From Adiantum capillus-veneris (lineage: Eukaryota > Streptophyta > Polypodiopsida > Polypodiales > Pteridaceae): a DNA stretch of 64,000 nucleotides. The notes under the pieces are model-generated. The model searched no databases. It was given only the letters and a program-made list of their open reading frames with translations, and was not told the origin of the DNA. The stretch is from assembly GCA_014529385.2 (NCBI GenBank), contig CM043950.1:65242935-65306934 (forward strand), read 5' to 3'. Position numbers and translations under genes: made by a program. Of this stretch, positions 11,909-23,544 are shown piece by piece. Positions within the stretch are counted from its first letter, which is position 1; the number at the start of each line of letters is the position of its first letter.

Positions 11909-14900
11909 TCAATATAGGGTAGTTGAGCACCATTGGTCTTTTGTTTTGCCATGAATAGATACTATACCAGGATCACCTTTTGTTGATGGGACAATAGGTT
12001 GGGTCGATCCTGAGATGCCAGTGTGAGGCATTTTTGTTATACGTGTCATTGACTGGGCGCCTCTCAAACCATTTATTTCACCAGAGGGGTTGGTTATCAA
12101 TGATGGTTTCAACTTGTGTAGCAGTTACATGAATGTTTTTGCAATTCCCTTTGTGATTGGGCTCTAGGGTAGGTGGCATTTTCCTTTTCCATAAGAGAGC
12201 TTCATGTCTCATCAGTGGAATTGCAATCATTTCATGCCCAAGATTCTTCCCAACTTCATCAGGTGTAATCATGAGAAGAGTCGTTGATTCTAACACCTTG
12301 AGTTTGTATTGAAGATACTCTTTGTGTGAAGAATCATGCACTTTCGAGATCCACCATTGAATTTTTTCTCTAGCAATTTTGAGAACTTGCGTATCGGCTA
12401 GATCTTCAAAGTCAAGCAATGTTGTTTTTGTGCTAGTACTGGGCATACTTGATATGTGGAAAATCTTGTGCTATCTTTCCTTGTCGTATTGTTTGAGATA
12501 CTTCTACAGGAGCTGGCTAGGCTTGCAAGGCCTTAATGACTAGATCTTTCTGTGGTAATGCCGTCTGATGTGCTATGCTTTGAGTAGCCAGATCCTCCTT
12601 TGCTTTGGCCAGTTGTTCATGGAGTTGTTCAATCTCCTCATCTTTTGCTTTCTGTATTTCTCTATGCCTTGCTGTCAAGATTTTCTTGTCATACTACCCT
12701 TGAGCTAGGGTAGCCTTTAGATCCTTTAGCTCTTGTGTCAGCGAAGGTGGATGTGATGACGTACTTGCCGATGTTGGTATCTCTTGCATGGCTAAGAGCT
12801 GTGTAAGTGTTTTGCTCATGACTGCATATGATTCTCCAAGTTTGGTGTTCTTTTTTATTTATTTGGCTAACTCTTCTTCTAGGTGCCACTGCTCTACCTG
12901 CAAATTGTATTTACCTCATTGAAAGCTTGAACCTCCTTGTAGTAATATGCAGCATTTTCTTGTTCTCTCAGTTTTGATTGGAGTTGTGTTTGCACTATTT
13001 GTAATCCTTTGATCTTTTGTTAGAGTTCTAGATTGTCCTTAACTGCTTTAGCGGCCTCTCTCTTCCTCCAGCTCCAAGTCATGCAGGTTGTAGAGTGTTT
13101 TTTGACATTGAAATTGTAGCTTGATTTGTTCCAAATGTGCATAAATGTGAAAAGACTTGATCAATTGTGTCCCTTCATCTACCATTTCCTGTGAACGGGG
13201 CGACTTGGGCTTTTGTTGTGTCCCTTGAGGTTGGTCGGAGGTGCCAACTTCTATTTTGTTTGTTTCTTCCGCTATCTGGCCTTTATCATGTTGTGCTTCA
13301 GGTGCAACTGGTGTTTATTTGCTCTTGGGATCTTCAACTTTCATATTTTGAGCTGTATGTGTTGTTGGCGACACTTTATCTGTTGTTTGCTTGGGCATAT
13401 CTGTTGTGTGCTCTTCCTGTTCATTCTCAACAACTGCCTGGTTAGCTGCTTCTTGAGTACGAGGAGGTGCGGTTGCATCTATTTTTGATGGAGTATTTTT
13501 TGTATGAATTTCAAAATGCTCTACGCCACCCTCTTTCTTTGTATTTCCTCTTGTCATATCAATTTTGTATGCCTCCTTTGCTTTAGGTAGATTTGTAAGA
13601 TGATTCAAGATCATCGACGTGTTGGCACTTGGACTCTTCTCTTTCCCTTTGTTCCACTTTGTATTTGAGCTCATTCTAAATTTGTTACTGCATGTCACTG
13701 GCAATATTCAAATTTTTCACTGCTTCCTTTGTTTTGTGTTGTTTGATCTTTTCAAGAGCTTCAGCCTTCTGGTGTTCTAGTGGTTGGTTCTCATCATCCT
13801 GTCTTTCATTGTGTGCTTCAATTTCAAGGTTTCTTTTTTCCTCATTTCTTTGTTGATGGAGTTTTTCTCTTTGGGCTTGAGCCTCTTCCATAAATCTTTG
13901 AGTTTGTGTAATGGGTATTGTATTGGTAGTCCTGTTTGACATCACCTTTAGCCGTGTTCGTTTGAGTGTATATTCATCCTCCTCTTCCTCCTCTGAAGAT
14001 TGATACTCCGAGGGAGTATCTCTGTCCCTTGATTGAACTTCATCACTGGGCAACACATCTGACTCGGTCTCTTCACTTTCACATTTAGGTTTTTTTAGCT
14101 TTGTCCAGGTTGTTTTGTCTTTGAGGGGTGTACTATAGAAGGTCCTACCACCGGCTTCACCACTCTTTTGGATTTATGAATTAACTCCAATTATGTTTTT
14201 GCAGGTGGTAGTTCATCAATGATACCTAATGCTTGATAGGAAATTTTTGTTAGCACTGGTCCAACGTTCATGTATCTTTCACTTTTATCGGCCTCCTTTA
14301 TGTTTGCTTCCACTAAATTTTCTAGGATGTAGGTTCCAAAGTCACAGCTGACCACCCTTCTTTCTCCCAGCCGCATGGCCATCACCACTACCATATGCAA
14401 CATCGGTTCGGTGTATTGGGGTGGTTTTTGCACTTTGAAGTGTTGGGATATCAACCGTAGAGGCAACTCCATCTTGGAGTACATTAGATCTTGATAGGTC
14501 AACTTGTGGCCCCTCTACTTCAAGAAGGCTTTGTCATTATTTATTGCCTTGGTTTTGCACAAAAGGTTGTGGGTCCCTTGCTGCAAGTGAAGAGCTTCAT
14601 TGATGATCTCTGAGGTGATCTTCACCTTGACTGTCGCCCCATCTTTGTGTGCTAGTGTTATTTCCCCATTGTATTGAATGGAGCTGATCAGTTCATGGGA
14701 TCTCCAAAAATCTATTCCCCATGGTGGGGTAATCGAAAGAATTATCCAAATGTAAGTATCTGGCCCCTTCTAGTACTTCAAATTTTTGGTGTATCGTCCA
14801 CAATTCCTTGTGGAATATGGTGGTCTTGACTATCATTCCATCATTCACTTGGAAATTTCCGATGAATATATTTGCTAGTATTGCTTCTAGCTCCTAATTA

Positions 14901-14960
14901 GTGATCTTTCCTGTGGGGCATCCTATGATCAATTGTAAGCTGCTTTTAGAGTTAGGAGAT
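11909..14960 (-). pseudogene. Decayed coiled-coil-rich protein of unknown family
   Basis: A consistent minus-strand protein can be followed through several broken frames. At 14960-14191 it is globular (ILANIFIGNFQVNDGMIV, then LRLISQHFKVQKPPQYTEP and VVSCDFGTYILENL). At 14056-13685 an acidic SSEEEEEDE stretch is followed by a highly charged helix (EEAQAQREKLHQQRNEEK). At 13704-13315 it is Lys/Thr-rich. At 12900-12480 it is coiled-coil-like (EEIEQLHEQLAKAKEDLA, read across stops). At 12446-11909 a final globular part includes KIQWWISKVHDSSHKEYLQ. The architecture (folded N-terminus, acidic linker, long coiled coil) resembles uncharacterised ORFs of plant retroelements, but I cannot name the family. 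Several stops and shifts argue for a pseudogene. Confidence 0.45.
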
Positions 14961-16390
14961 GATCAAAAGGTTGTCGATAACAGGAAAAAAAAAAAAGCAA
15001 ACTTTGACCTTTAAATGAGAAATGGGCATAACTGTGTCAAAACTACTCCAAATTTGACCAAACTTCACCAATGCATCTAGGACAACTATAGTCACTCAGA
15101 CAAGAGATCACATATGAAATCTGGCTCTGAGGCACTTGGATTGCGATCCATGTTGGAGCACATTTTGATGATTTGATGATACCACCTAGTAGGGCACATC
15201 AAGGTGATGCTTGGTCCAAAAACTTTTGGGTTGGGATCATTGATTAAGATTTTAGGTCAAATTTTGGAAAAATTGTCAGAGTTAGAGAATTTGAGCTTTT
15301 TGGTTGGGATTTTGAGATCCAAATGACTTGATACTTCATGGCTAGACTTTGTATGGTTTCCAAGACCAGACGATGATATTCCTTCCTGGATGGGTGAAAA
15401 AGGTACATGGATCGTGATCCATGTTTAGTAGGGTTTTGGAATGCCATTTGGCACACATGTTCCTATAGTCCATCCTAGCACACTGGTGAAATTTTTTCAA
15501 GTTTGGACATTTTTTTCCTAAGTTTACTCTATTTCCCAGTTTATGGCCATCTTTGTCCGACTTTGACCATATCTGTTTTCTGGACCTCTTTTCAATCATT
15601 GCCCTTGGTTACCAGCTGATGTTTCCTTGACTTCTAGAGATTTTTGTCTGAGGATCACCAATTGCTTGTCAATTTTCAATACTTTTTTATTCCATTTGAG
15701 GTTGGAGATCTGACCAAGCAAATTCAATGACTTTGAAAGCATTTTTAAGTTAGGTTTCAAAAACTTTGAATATGTCTCGTTTGGTACTTTGGTTTCTCAC
15801 ACATCTGCTCTGAAGTTCAAAATCAACATTTATGTACTGTTCTGACATCCTTTGCCCTCTATTTTCCATGTATAGGTCTATTGATTGTTACTTGGCGATC
15901 CATGTTCTAGGTCAATGCTACCAGACTTGGTGGGTTTGTTTTTGGTAGATACCCTAAGCCATTGGACATAAAATTTTGGAGTTAAAGTCACTTTAGCATT
16001 GGTTAGATCCAAAATGACCATTTGCAGGCTGAATCTGCTAGATCCCTTGGTTTTTGGTGATTTGGTGACCCATTTTGTGCCCAATTTTCATGGCATGCTC
16101 CTCTTTGCTACCTCTAACCATAGGCTGAGTTTTTTCATGAATTTGTCATACTTATCTACATGGATTTGAATACATTCCTTTTTAAGTTTCGAATTCTAGT
16201 GTTCAATCTTATTTCCAATTTAGTCTATATTTTAGTTTCAATCTTACTTTCCATTCTAGTATTGTCTGTTCTGAAGTCTTGACTAAGGGAACTAACTCTA
16301 ACTGAATAACCTGGAATAGCTGTCATAAGTGTTCAGCTCATTCCATTTTGGCATGGTGGCTTGAGCTAAGTTTCTCTTGACAGATGAACT
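14960..16390. other. Spacer without a gene; possible LTR end
   Basis: No open frame with family motifs is present. The phrase GATC.(A/T)GATCCATGTT recurs near 15145, 15410 and 15895, suggesting weak internal repetition. The last part could be the LTR upstream of the Gag remnant at 16.4 kb, because AATTGGTGTTAGAG at about 16396-16412 resembles a mutated iMet primer-binding site (TTGGTATCAGAG). Confidence 0.35.
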
Positions 16391-16439
16391 ATATCCCAAT
16401 TGGTGTTAGAGTTCTCAAAAATAAATCATTCTGCCTAGA

Positions 16440-17790
16440 CGAGTTTCACATGGCAAAAGGACAGCTACCAAATTCATGGATGATTCGGACCACGTTATCC
16501 CAATCCAAGAAGAGTCAAAGCAAGGCTCTAAAACAAAAGAGAACCTAGGAATGAGATAGACGTTCCTCTAGGACCAAGAATAGTTGATTAATTGAGGGAT
16601 TCTCAGCATTCAACTCATTCTAGGTGCAAACAGGAAGAGCGAGCAGAAAGACGGGCCAGGTCTCATGGATCTCAGTGCATCCAAAAACATAATGAAGAAA
16701 GTGAGGGAAACAAGAGAAGTCATTGATCAAGACAGAAACTAGCAAAGAAGATGGCAAAGGACATAGTGATTGAGATTAAAAAAGACAATGACTGGGAAGC
16801 AAATATAGACCATTACAATAAAAAGAGATCCAAAGACAAGAAACCAGTTCACAAAACCAAAACCGGTCACATTGAACATTCCACCAACCTAACAATTTCA
16901 TTTCTAGTTTTCAAAGGAGGCAAGAAGGATGACCCAAATGTTCACATCCAAGCATTTGAGCAATATGTGAAACTCAAGGATATTCATGAAGATGAACAGG
17001 GAAATATTTTCCCCATATGCTAAAAGAGGCAGCCAAGAAATGGTATTACCATTTCCGAACTTGCCATCTCAAGCCCTACAATAAGCTCATTAGGGATTTT
17101 TTATTGGAGTATTCAAACAACAGGGAGGATATGCAAGGTAGATAAGATCAAGCATGGCAAGTTGTCAATCAAGAGCTACATGGAAAAGGTCAAAAAATTG
17201 ACCAAACAACTACAAGAGCCTCCATCAATAGCAAATGTGGCCTGGTTTTTGAATGGTTTCAAAAGAAAAAAGTTAAGGGAATGTGACCAACATCTACAAA
17301 GAAGTTTAATGATCTGGTGCAAAGGGCATTGAAATTGGAGCAACAAGCAAAGAAGGAGAAAGGCCACAAGAAGAGACAGTCCAATGATAGTGAGTCATCA
17401 ACTAAAGAGTCAGATTCCAACACCAGTTCCAATTCATCTAACAATGAGTCAAACAAAAAAGGAAAGGGTAAGAAGAAGGGATCAAGAACCAGAAGGCTAG
17501 AGGAAATGTCAAAGCAAAATGTTGAAATAGCTACCACAAGACCCTCATTTGAGAAAATGGAGATTTGGTTTTTAAAGTGCAGATCAAGTGACCATAGGTT
17601 TGATTAATGTTCACATTGTACCTATTGCAAGTCCTATGGACATGACTAGAATAATTGTGGTATCAAGATTCATCACTTCGAGAATGGAAAATATTTGCCA
17701 ATGATTGCACTGAAGAATCTTGAGGAAGTAGAGGTAGATGGAGCCAGTGATTCCAAGGACAATGGGACCAATACAGGTACTGGTACTCGA
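16440..17790 (+). pseudogene. Gag remnant of an LTR retrotransposon
   Basis: The + strand gives a Gag-like order across several frames. A start near 16452 (HGKRTATKFMDDSDHVIPI) is followed by a 90-codon frame at 16751-17023 (ISFLVFKGGKKDDPNVHIQAF), then AAKKWYYHFR.C and a KSYMEKVKKLTKQL stretch near 17040-17230. A lysine/serine-rich tail follows at 17317-17607, and a cysteine/histidine cluster at about 17605-17670 looks like a degraded zinc knuckle. Gag forms the particle that packages element RNA. Stops and shifts make it non-functional. It might belong with the integrase scrap at 38.7-39.3 kb by general type, but nothing proves that. Confidence 0.5.
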
Positions 17791-17799
17791 GTGTGATTA

Positions 17800-18610
17800 T
17801 TTAGGGAGATTTTTATTTAGAGATTTTTGAAAATCTATATAGCTTTTTTCAAAAGTTGAAAAAATCTAGAGCTTTTAGAGAAGAGCTCTATAGGGCTTCT
17901 TCTCTTTGTCAAGTATGCATCAATTCCAAGTTTAAAGACACACTAGTTTATCCTCATAAAGCCAAACTTTTAGAGAGAAAAAGAATACATTGAGAGATTC
18001 TACCAAATGAAGGAATGTGTGGCAAGAGAGAGAAACTTAATTATTCCTATCCTTTATTGAGAGTATTTTTACACATTACTTCTTAAAGGAGAGCGAACCA
18101 CAATATCCATCTCTTGATATACTTACTTCACTAAGTTTTGGGATTTTTACAATGGGTGGAAACATTGTAAGTGACTCAAAGATCCAAGGTCAAGTTCAGA
18201 GATCAAGAAAGGAAGTAAAAGCATTAAGTGACTACATCATAGAAAAGCCTATCACACTTCTATTAGTGAAAATTTGTTAACCTTGCAGCATGAGTGGAAA
18301 CAAATATAAGTAAGAGAAAGAGTTAGAGAAAACTAAAAAAAATCACAATCCCAATACCGCTTCATTACTTGTTTGGGATACATCTAAGATGGAAAATAAA
18401 CAAACCATGAAATGAAAAAAAAGAAAACTAGATGTCTATAGTATGTGGAGATCCAAGATTCTATTGATCCCAAGTGCTATCACTTGGGCGAAGCTCCATG
18501 GTAGTAGCATTGAGAGCTGTTGTCATCCACAATAGGAATATGAGATAGTCTAACCTCTCCATAGCGTTTAAGGTGATGGTCAAATGCTAGCATTTCTCTC
18601 TCTAAAAATA
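17800..18610. other. No gene seen
   Basis: AT-rich sequence with only short frames. A weak inverted similarity near 17830-17900 (AGAGATTTTTG, AGAGCTCTATAGGGC) is not enough to call an element. Confidence 0.4.
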
Positions 18611-18611
18611 A

Positions 18612-19325
18612 TGTTGACCGCTAGGTTAATAGCACGACATAACTCAAAAAAGCCTTATTCTCTGAGAGTTATGGAATGTTGAGGATTATGGTTATAAACA
18701 CCATTTGTATTAAGTAGGTAGTCTAGTTGCAGAAGCCGAGGTGCAATGGCACTTCAATATTGTAAATACCAAGCCATTTGACTCCTCAAACTCTATTTTT
18801 GGTTAACCTAAGGTAGCCTTAGTATATAAGGTACCTAGATCACTTTTTTAAGAACACTTAACATAATCAGGTTTTAAGCTGCCATCGATTGTGTGTGAGA
18901 GAGGAAGAGAGAGAGTGTGAGCTTCATCCTGGCGCTACTCCCCGCTCGTTCATCACAGTGTAGATCCGATTGCACCATTGCACTAGCCTCGGCAAGAGCT
19001 ACGCGACAACGCCAAGCATTCCTCGCGGAATGGAGCATACATGCTCGTGCATCTACGAGCTATTTGTGGCCGTAAGTATATCAAATCATGTCTGTTTTCT
19101 ACGTACAAGTAGTCATTAGAATTGTGGCGACATAACTACGCATATGTACTCATAGATTTCAGTTTTGGGCATTTCAAAATTTGGCTCGTCTTTATACACG
19201 TTTTTTGCAAATGGGTTTAGAGCTAGGGTTTTTGGTGTGGAGGCTTTGGGATAGGTGCGTCCTAGTGAGGAGATGGTGTTCCTTAAGTTTCATACAATTC
19301 TGGTATGGTTTAGTGAGTTTCCTTC
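18612..19325 (+). repeat. Promoter-bearing repeat, direct copy
   Basis: This ~0.7-kb segment has a homologous copy in inverted orientation at 42200-42888. Both copies keep the same order: GAGAGTTATG, GGTAGCCTTAGTATATAAGGTACCTAG, a GAGAGAG-rich stretch with GTGTGAGCTTCATCCTG, the splice-donor-like GTGGCCGTAAGT, TAGTCATTAGAATTGTGG, then GAGGCTTTGGGA and TTCCTTAAGTTTCATACAA. The order of TATA box, transcribed-looking stretch and consensus donor looks like the 5' end of a gene or retroelement that has been copied. No long ORF is present. Confidence 0.7.
18823..18830 (+). promoter_or_regulatory. TATA box in the promoter-bearing repeat
   Basis: TATATAAG followed by GTACCTAG. The identical core is kept in the inverted copy at 42681-42687. 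Conservation amid diverged flanks supports a functional origin. Confidence 0.5.
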
Positions 19326-19728
19326 CGTTTTTGTGCATGTGGGTTGGGTGGTGTAGTAGAGGGCAGTGAGATTCTAGATTGTGGTTTAGTTGGCCTTCCA
19401 GAGTGTTGTATGTTAGGATGGTCTCAGCGTGACAAGCTAAAGAGATTTCCTCCTTGTGCCTATCGTGTCATTTGTGTCCTCGATTGACATTATGTTGATC
19501 TAGGTTGTGTTGCATGCACTTTATGGGTGGTGTGATTCACTCTTGCAACACATAAACAATGGTGTTGAAGCTCATCACATGCAACTCCCAATTCACCACA
19601 TCCAGCAAATAATCATTGAAGTGTGATCACTAGTAAATGTCAAGAGTGGCCACCTAACCAAGAAAATAGACAAGTTAAGCCAATGTATTCATTACATACC
19701 TATTGATAAAAAGTGAAAGATATGAATA

Positions 19729-22703
19729 TTACTTATAGAACTTAATGCTTTGTTTCGCAATCCCTCGCAATTTGCCCTTATCAACAAATGTTCCATCTTC
19801 TCTCTCCACCAATGCCCCCAAAAGTGCATCAAATGAATGCTTGTCAACAGTCTCACCATCCTTCCTATCATAAACATGATGATTTCCCTTGTGATAGAAC
19901 ATGCCTAAGAGCAATACCTCCATCTTTTAAATAAAACAAAATCAACATGTAATCCCAAAATCCACAACTTCTCACACTTCTCATTAAATTTCTTACCCTT
20001 TTTCTTGTGCTCTTGCGCTTGTATCCTTCGGGTATAATCAAAAGGATTGTTTGATAGGATTTAAAGCCCATCTTTTTAGCATGCTTACTCATAACCCCAA
20101 AGTGATCAATAGAGCATAGAGTGATGTACGACCCTTGGTATGCAACTATCAGTGATGCTAGAGATACAACTTTCTTAATTAAAGTGGTGGAAAATTGGTT
20201 CCAATCAGGAATTTGTGTCAATATAAAGCCAGACTAAATTATTCAAACTAACTTGAATTTGAAATATCGACATGAAGTGATAATACTAACAAGTACATAT
20301 CACATCAAAATTAAAGTTCTCCACAAAAAATAGAGTAGGAAATCAGCAAACACAAGGGAGGCAACAAGGTGACTCTCCTTGTCTTTGAATGTCAAATTGT
20401 TAATGATTAAATCCCGCAAGAGTTGAAGTATCCTAAGACCCACCATTTGTAAAATCATTGGCATTATAATGTTTGTAAGCATTTTTGTAGCTAAGGGTGT
20501 ACAGAAGAACCATTACTACTATACTTACCTAGACTCATCAACATGAGAAATTTTGCATAGATCGATTCATATTGCTTGAACTTTGTTGTCACTCTTTGGC
20601 AATGGCTCATCTAAATGAAAATGATAGATGTAAGCATTAGCAATTTAAAAAATCTCTTAAGTATAGCAAAAGTACCTTCTACTTTCTCTCCATTATTCTT
20701 TTCCAATGAGGTCTTCATGGTTTCTTGTTATGCCTTCTTTGGAATAACGGAATGCATGAACTCAAGCCTCTTCTTGATTGAACAACCCATGGAGGGCTCA
20801 AGAATTGGCTTTCCTTTCTTCAATGTGGAAGTTCCAGCTTTAGAGGAGTTTCCTCTCTTAGGAGATACACATTTATTGGAGGCAGATTCAACCTCCTCCA
20901 TGGTGGCCCCCACTACATACACACTGGCTTGTTCCACAAAATACAATAATGAATAATCAATTAAACACTCTAATAATTGAATAACCTCTTATTTAATAAG
21001 TGAATAAACATACCATTAAAAAAGGTTGCCTCACTTCTTGGATAAGAGCCAAGTGGATAATCAAGCCATCAAGGGCAATGATCTTTCTCCCAATCATTGA
21101 CTCCTCTATTAACCATCCAAGGCAAAAACATAGAATCAATCCCTGAAAGATCTTTCCAATCCTCTACCCTCTCTAGCATAACCTCTAAAGAGGGTTCATC
21201 AAAGACTTTCACCATACATCTATATTTTATGAGTAAACACCAAACAACTTGGGTAAAAATCTAAAGATTATGCTTTTACAAGACATATACAACATCATAA
21301 AATCAACATTTTTCTCCTTTGATGAGAGATCCAAGTCTCAAAGCCATCAAGAAGATTCTCTATGATCTTTCCCTTCAACTTGATGCATTGCTTTAACAAA
21401 TTTCCCTAGTACCATTCCTTTCTCAAATACATCCTAAACTTTTGCGTGCTAAGGTACCTTTCTCTAATAGGATAATCTATTTTGTATGTCAAGATAGATT
21501 GCAAAATATCTTATTTCCTAATTTCAATATATGCAATGAAAACTAGTAAGTCTCATTTATAAAATGATTCCATAATCTTATAAATTAATTTAAAAATTTT
21601 CTTACCGCTCAGGTATAATCTTTGTTGTGGCTAATGAGTGAACTTTATCCTTTGTTAGACAAATCATATCTTTCTCTTTTACCCAAATATAGTTAAACAA
21701 CAGAGAGAAGGATCCAACCTCATTTGCTGGATTTTCAATTGACAACATCTTCATCAAAAGAGATACCAAAGTGCATGTTAGAAAGAAAAATATAGTCATT
21801 GAAAGCAATTTAGTTATCTTTAGACTATAAAAATTTTAGCATTGTTTTCATTTAGGCATTTGCATGTGACTTCATTGTTGCATCTAAGAGTGTGGATGTC
21901 TTTTATATGTCTATGGTAGGTGTGAATTATCATTTTAGAGTTCAATCAAACTCCATCATGAATTATGCTTTATGCAATTATTGCTTCTACACTTTAGGGT
22001 ATAGCAATGTAACTATGGGCATGTGGTCTTAAGTGTGCAAGAAAGAGAGGAGGTTACAAAAATATACGTACTTTGTAAGACCTCTCTTTGAAAACCTTTT
22101 TGGTTCTACTCCCAGCAAGGTTTCCCTTATCGTGTGCAGACAAAGAAGGAGCATTTATGTCTGCAATTTCTTTCCTTATAGTAGCATGAAACTCTTCCTA
22201 AAAACAAGGTAACTTAATAATAAGAAAAACAAGATTAAGCATTTGAGATCAAGACACAATGAAGGAGAGTAAATAAGTGATATCCAACACAAGAAAAGAA
22301 TACACTAACCTTCCAAACAAGCATTGCTAAAAGAATAGATGGTGCATTGTACCATGTACCCTTAGCCGCCTTTCTTTCACAAGCCAATTCTACTTCTATC
22401 CAATGCAACTAATCTTTTGGAAATTCTTTAAAAAGAGAATCTTTACTAGCAGTAGTAAGATTTTATAATAGATATAGCTCTTGGCCAAAGTTGATGCAAA
22501 TGGTTGTGCGATCGATTCTTCAAAAGGATTCAAACTCAAAGAATTAAACACATAAGAGAAACACAGTACTACCATTCATAAAATACAAGTAAATACTCAC
22601 TCATTTTGAGTCCTTAAAGCAAGCATGAGCTCTCCCTCTGCTCCTCCATGGTTGACAAATTGGCATTTGACAGTGCAGTGTCTCCATTTTATCATTGAGT
22701 ACT
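19729..22703 (-). CDS. Later exons of a gene of unknown function
   Basis: Minus-strand coding-like blocks with plausible introns follow exon 1 at 22787-23267. They are about 22703-22601 (TVKCQFVNHGGAEGELML, ending at a GTGAGTAT donor), 22320-22080, 21808-21605 (MICLTKDKVHSLATTKIIPE before a GTAAGA donor), 20946-20650 (a lysine/serine-rich linker), 20221-19930 (HAKKMGFKSYQTILL, EGYKRKSTRKRVRNLM, CGFWDYMLILFYLKDGG) and 19923-19729 (GMFYHKGNHHVYDRKDGE, ending IKFYK-stop). The blocks agree in strand and order with one multi-exon gene. My simplest join of exon 1 to the next block creates a stop, so the locus may be a pseudogene or use another splice site. No function can be assigned. Confidence 0.45.
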
Positions 22704-22786
22704 CTAAACATTCAAATGTTAGTGTAAGGTAAACTCACCTTTATAACAATTAAGAAATAAATGAGCTTTATGAAGAAAAGACTTAC

Positions 22787-23267
22787 ATGACTTGATCATG
22801 CTCATTGAGGTATTTAGGTGATGGTTGCCATCCCAAACAAAGAATTTTTTGCCACAAAGATCTTCCCATTCTGGAGGCAAGGTTCTCTCAAAGTCCTCAT
22901 TGATCTCTCTCCAAATTGTCCCCCACTCTAATTTTTCATCGTCTGGGACAAGTTGCTCATCATGCCCAAGATTCTTGAAGGAGACAATGAAAGGTGCTCC
23001 AAGAACACTATACTTTGAGGTCTCAAATCTTCTTACAAGGCCCTCGGTACCAAGTGCGGGACTGAGGCTTGGGATAGTTAAAGCTTTCTTCAAGTTTATG
23101 TTATGTTTGTGGTGCATGAAGCCTTCCATCTTCATGGCATCACCTAGGTCACAAGGAACACAAAGACTGTATTGTAACAAGTCTCTCTTTATGGGAGAAA
23201 TCATAATACAAATGCCTATTGGAGGGGGGACCGGCTCCACATAAATCCGGTCCTCAATTGTTGTCAT
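22787..23267 (-). CDS. Exon 1 of the unknown gene, with a DGNH motif
   Basis: It starts at ATG 23267 (MTTIEDRIYVEPVPP) and is open for about 160 codons to a consensus donor, GTAAGT at plus positions 22781-22786. Near its end is FFVWDGNHH; WDGNHR-type phrases occur in ParB/sulfiredoxin-fold nucleotide-binding proteins, but one phrase is weak evidence. The exon start and the ~190 bp upstream are homologous to the terminal part of the chromovirus LTRs at 28.2 and 33.9 kb (see findings). A satellite lies 0.3-1.0 kb upstream. Function unknown; the clear donor and long open frame favour a once-expressed gene. Confidence 0.55.
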
Positions 23268-23544
23268 GTTCTCTAAACTCTCTCTCTTGCAAAAGTATTG
23301 TCTATGCCAAGTTAACTAATTGCTATGATTATGTTGCTATCTTCAATTATGTCTACCCGCTATGCTCACAAAATCATTTCTTGAAAGTACTCTCATTAAA
23401 TTCCGCTATTCTCAAATTGAATAGGCAAATTCCATTACAAATCCCTTTCCATTTCTATGTAAAGAAAATAAACATCAACTCAAAAAGAATCAAACAAATC
23501 TCACATTTGTAAAATACTATGTGAAAAACAACTTTATTTCAAAA

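Noticed and set aside
13167-13488. Hydrophobic plus-strand frames resembling membrane proteins
   Set aside because: Antisense of the charged, Lys/Glu-rich minus-strand frame; Lys codons read as Leu/Phe-type codons in reverse.
16396-16412. A primer-binding site for the Gag remnant at 16.4 kb
   Set aside because: AATTGGTGTTAGAG only partly matches the iMet site and no LTR pair was found; kept as a remark only.
22825-23244. A 139-codon plus-strand frame
   Set aside because: Antisense of exon 1, which has a good start and a consensus splice donor on the minus strand.
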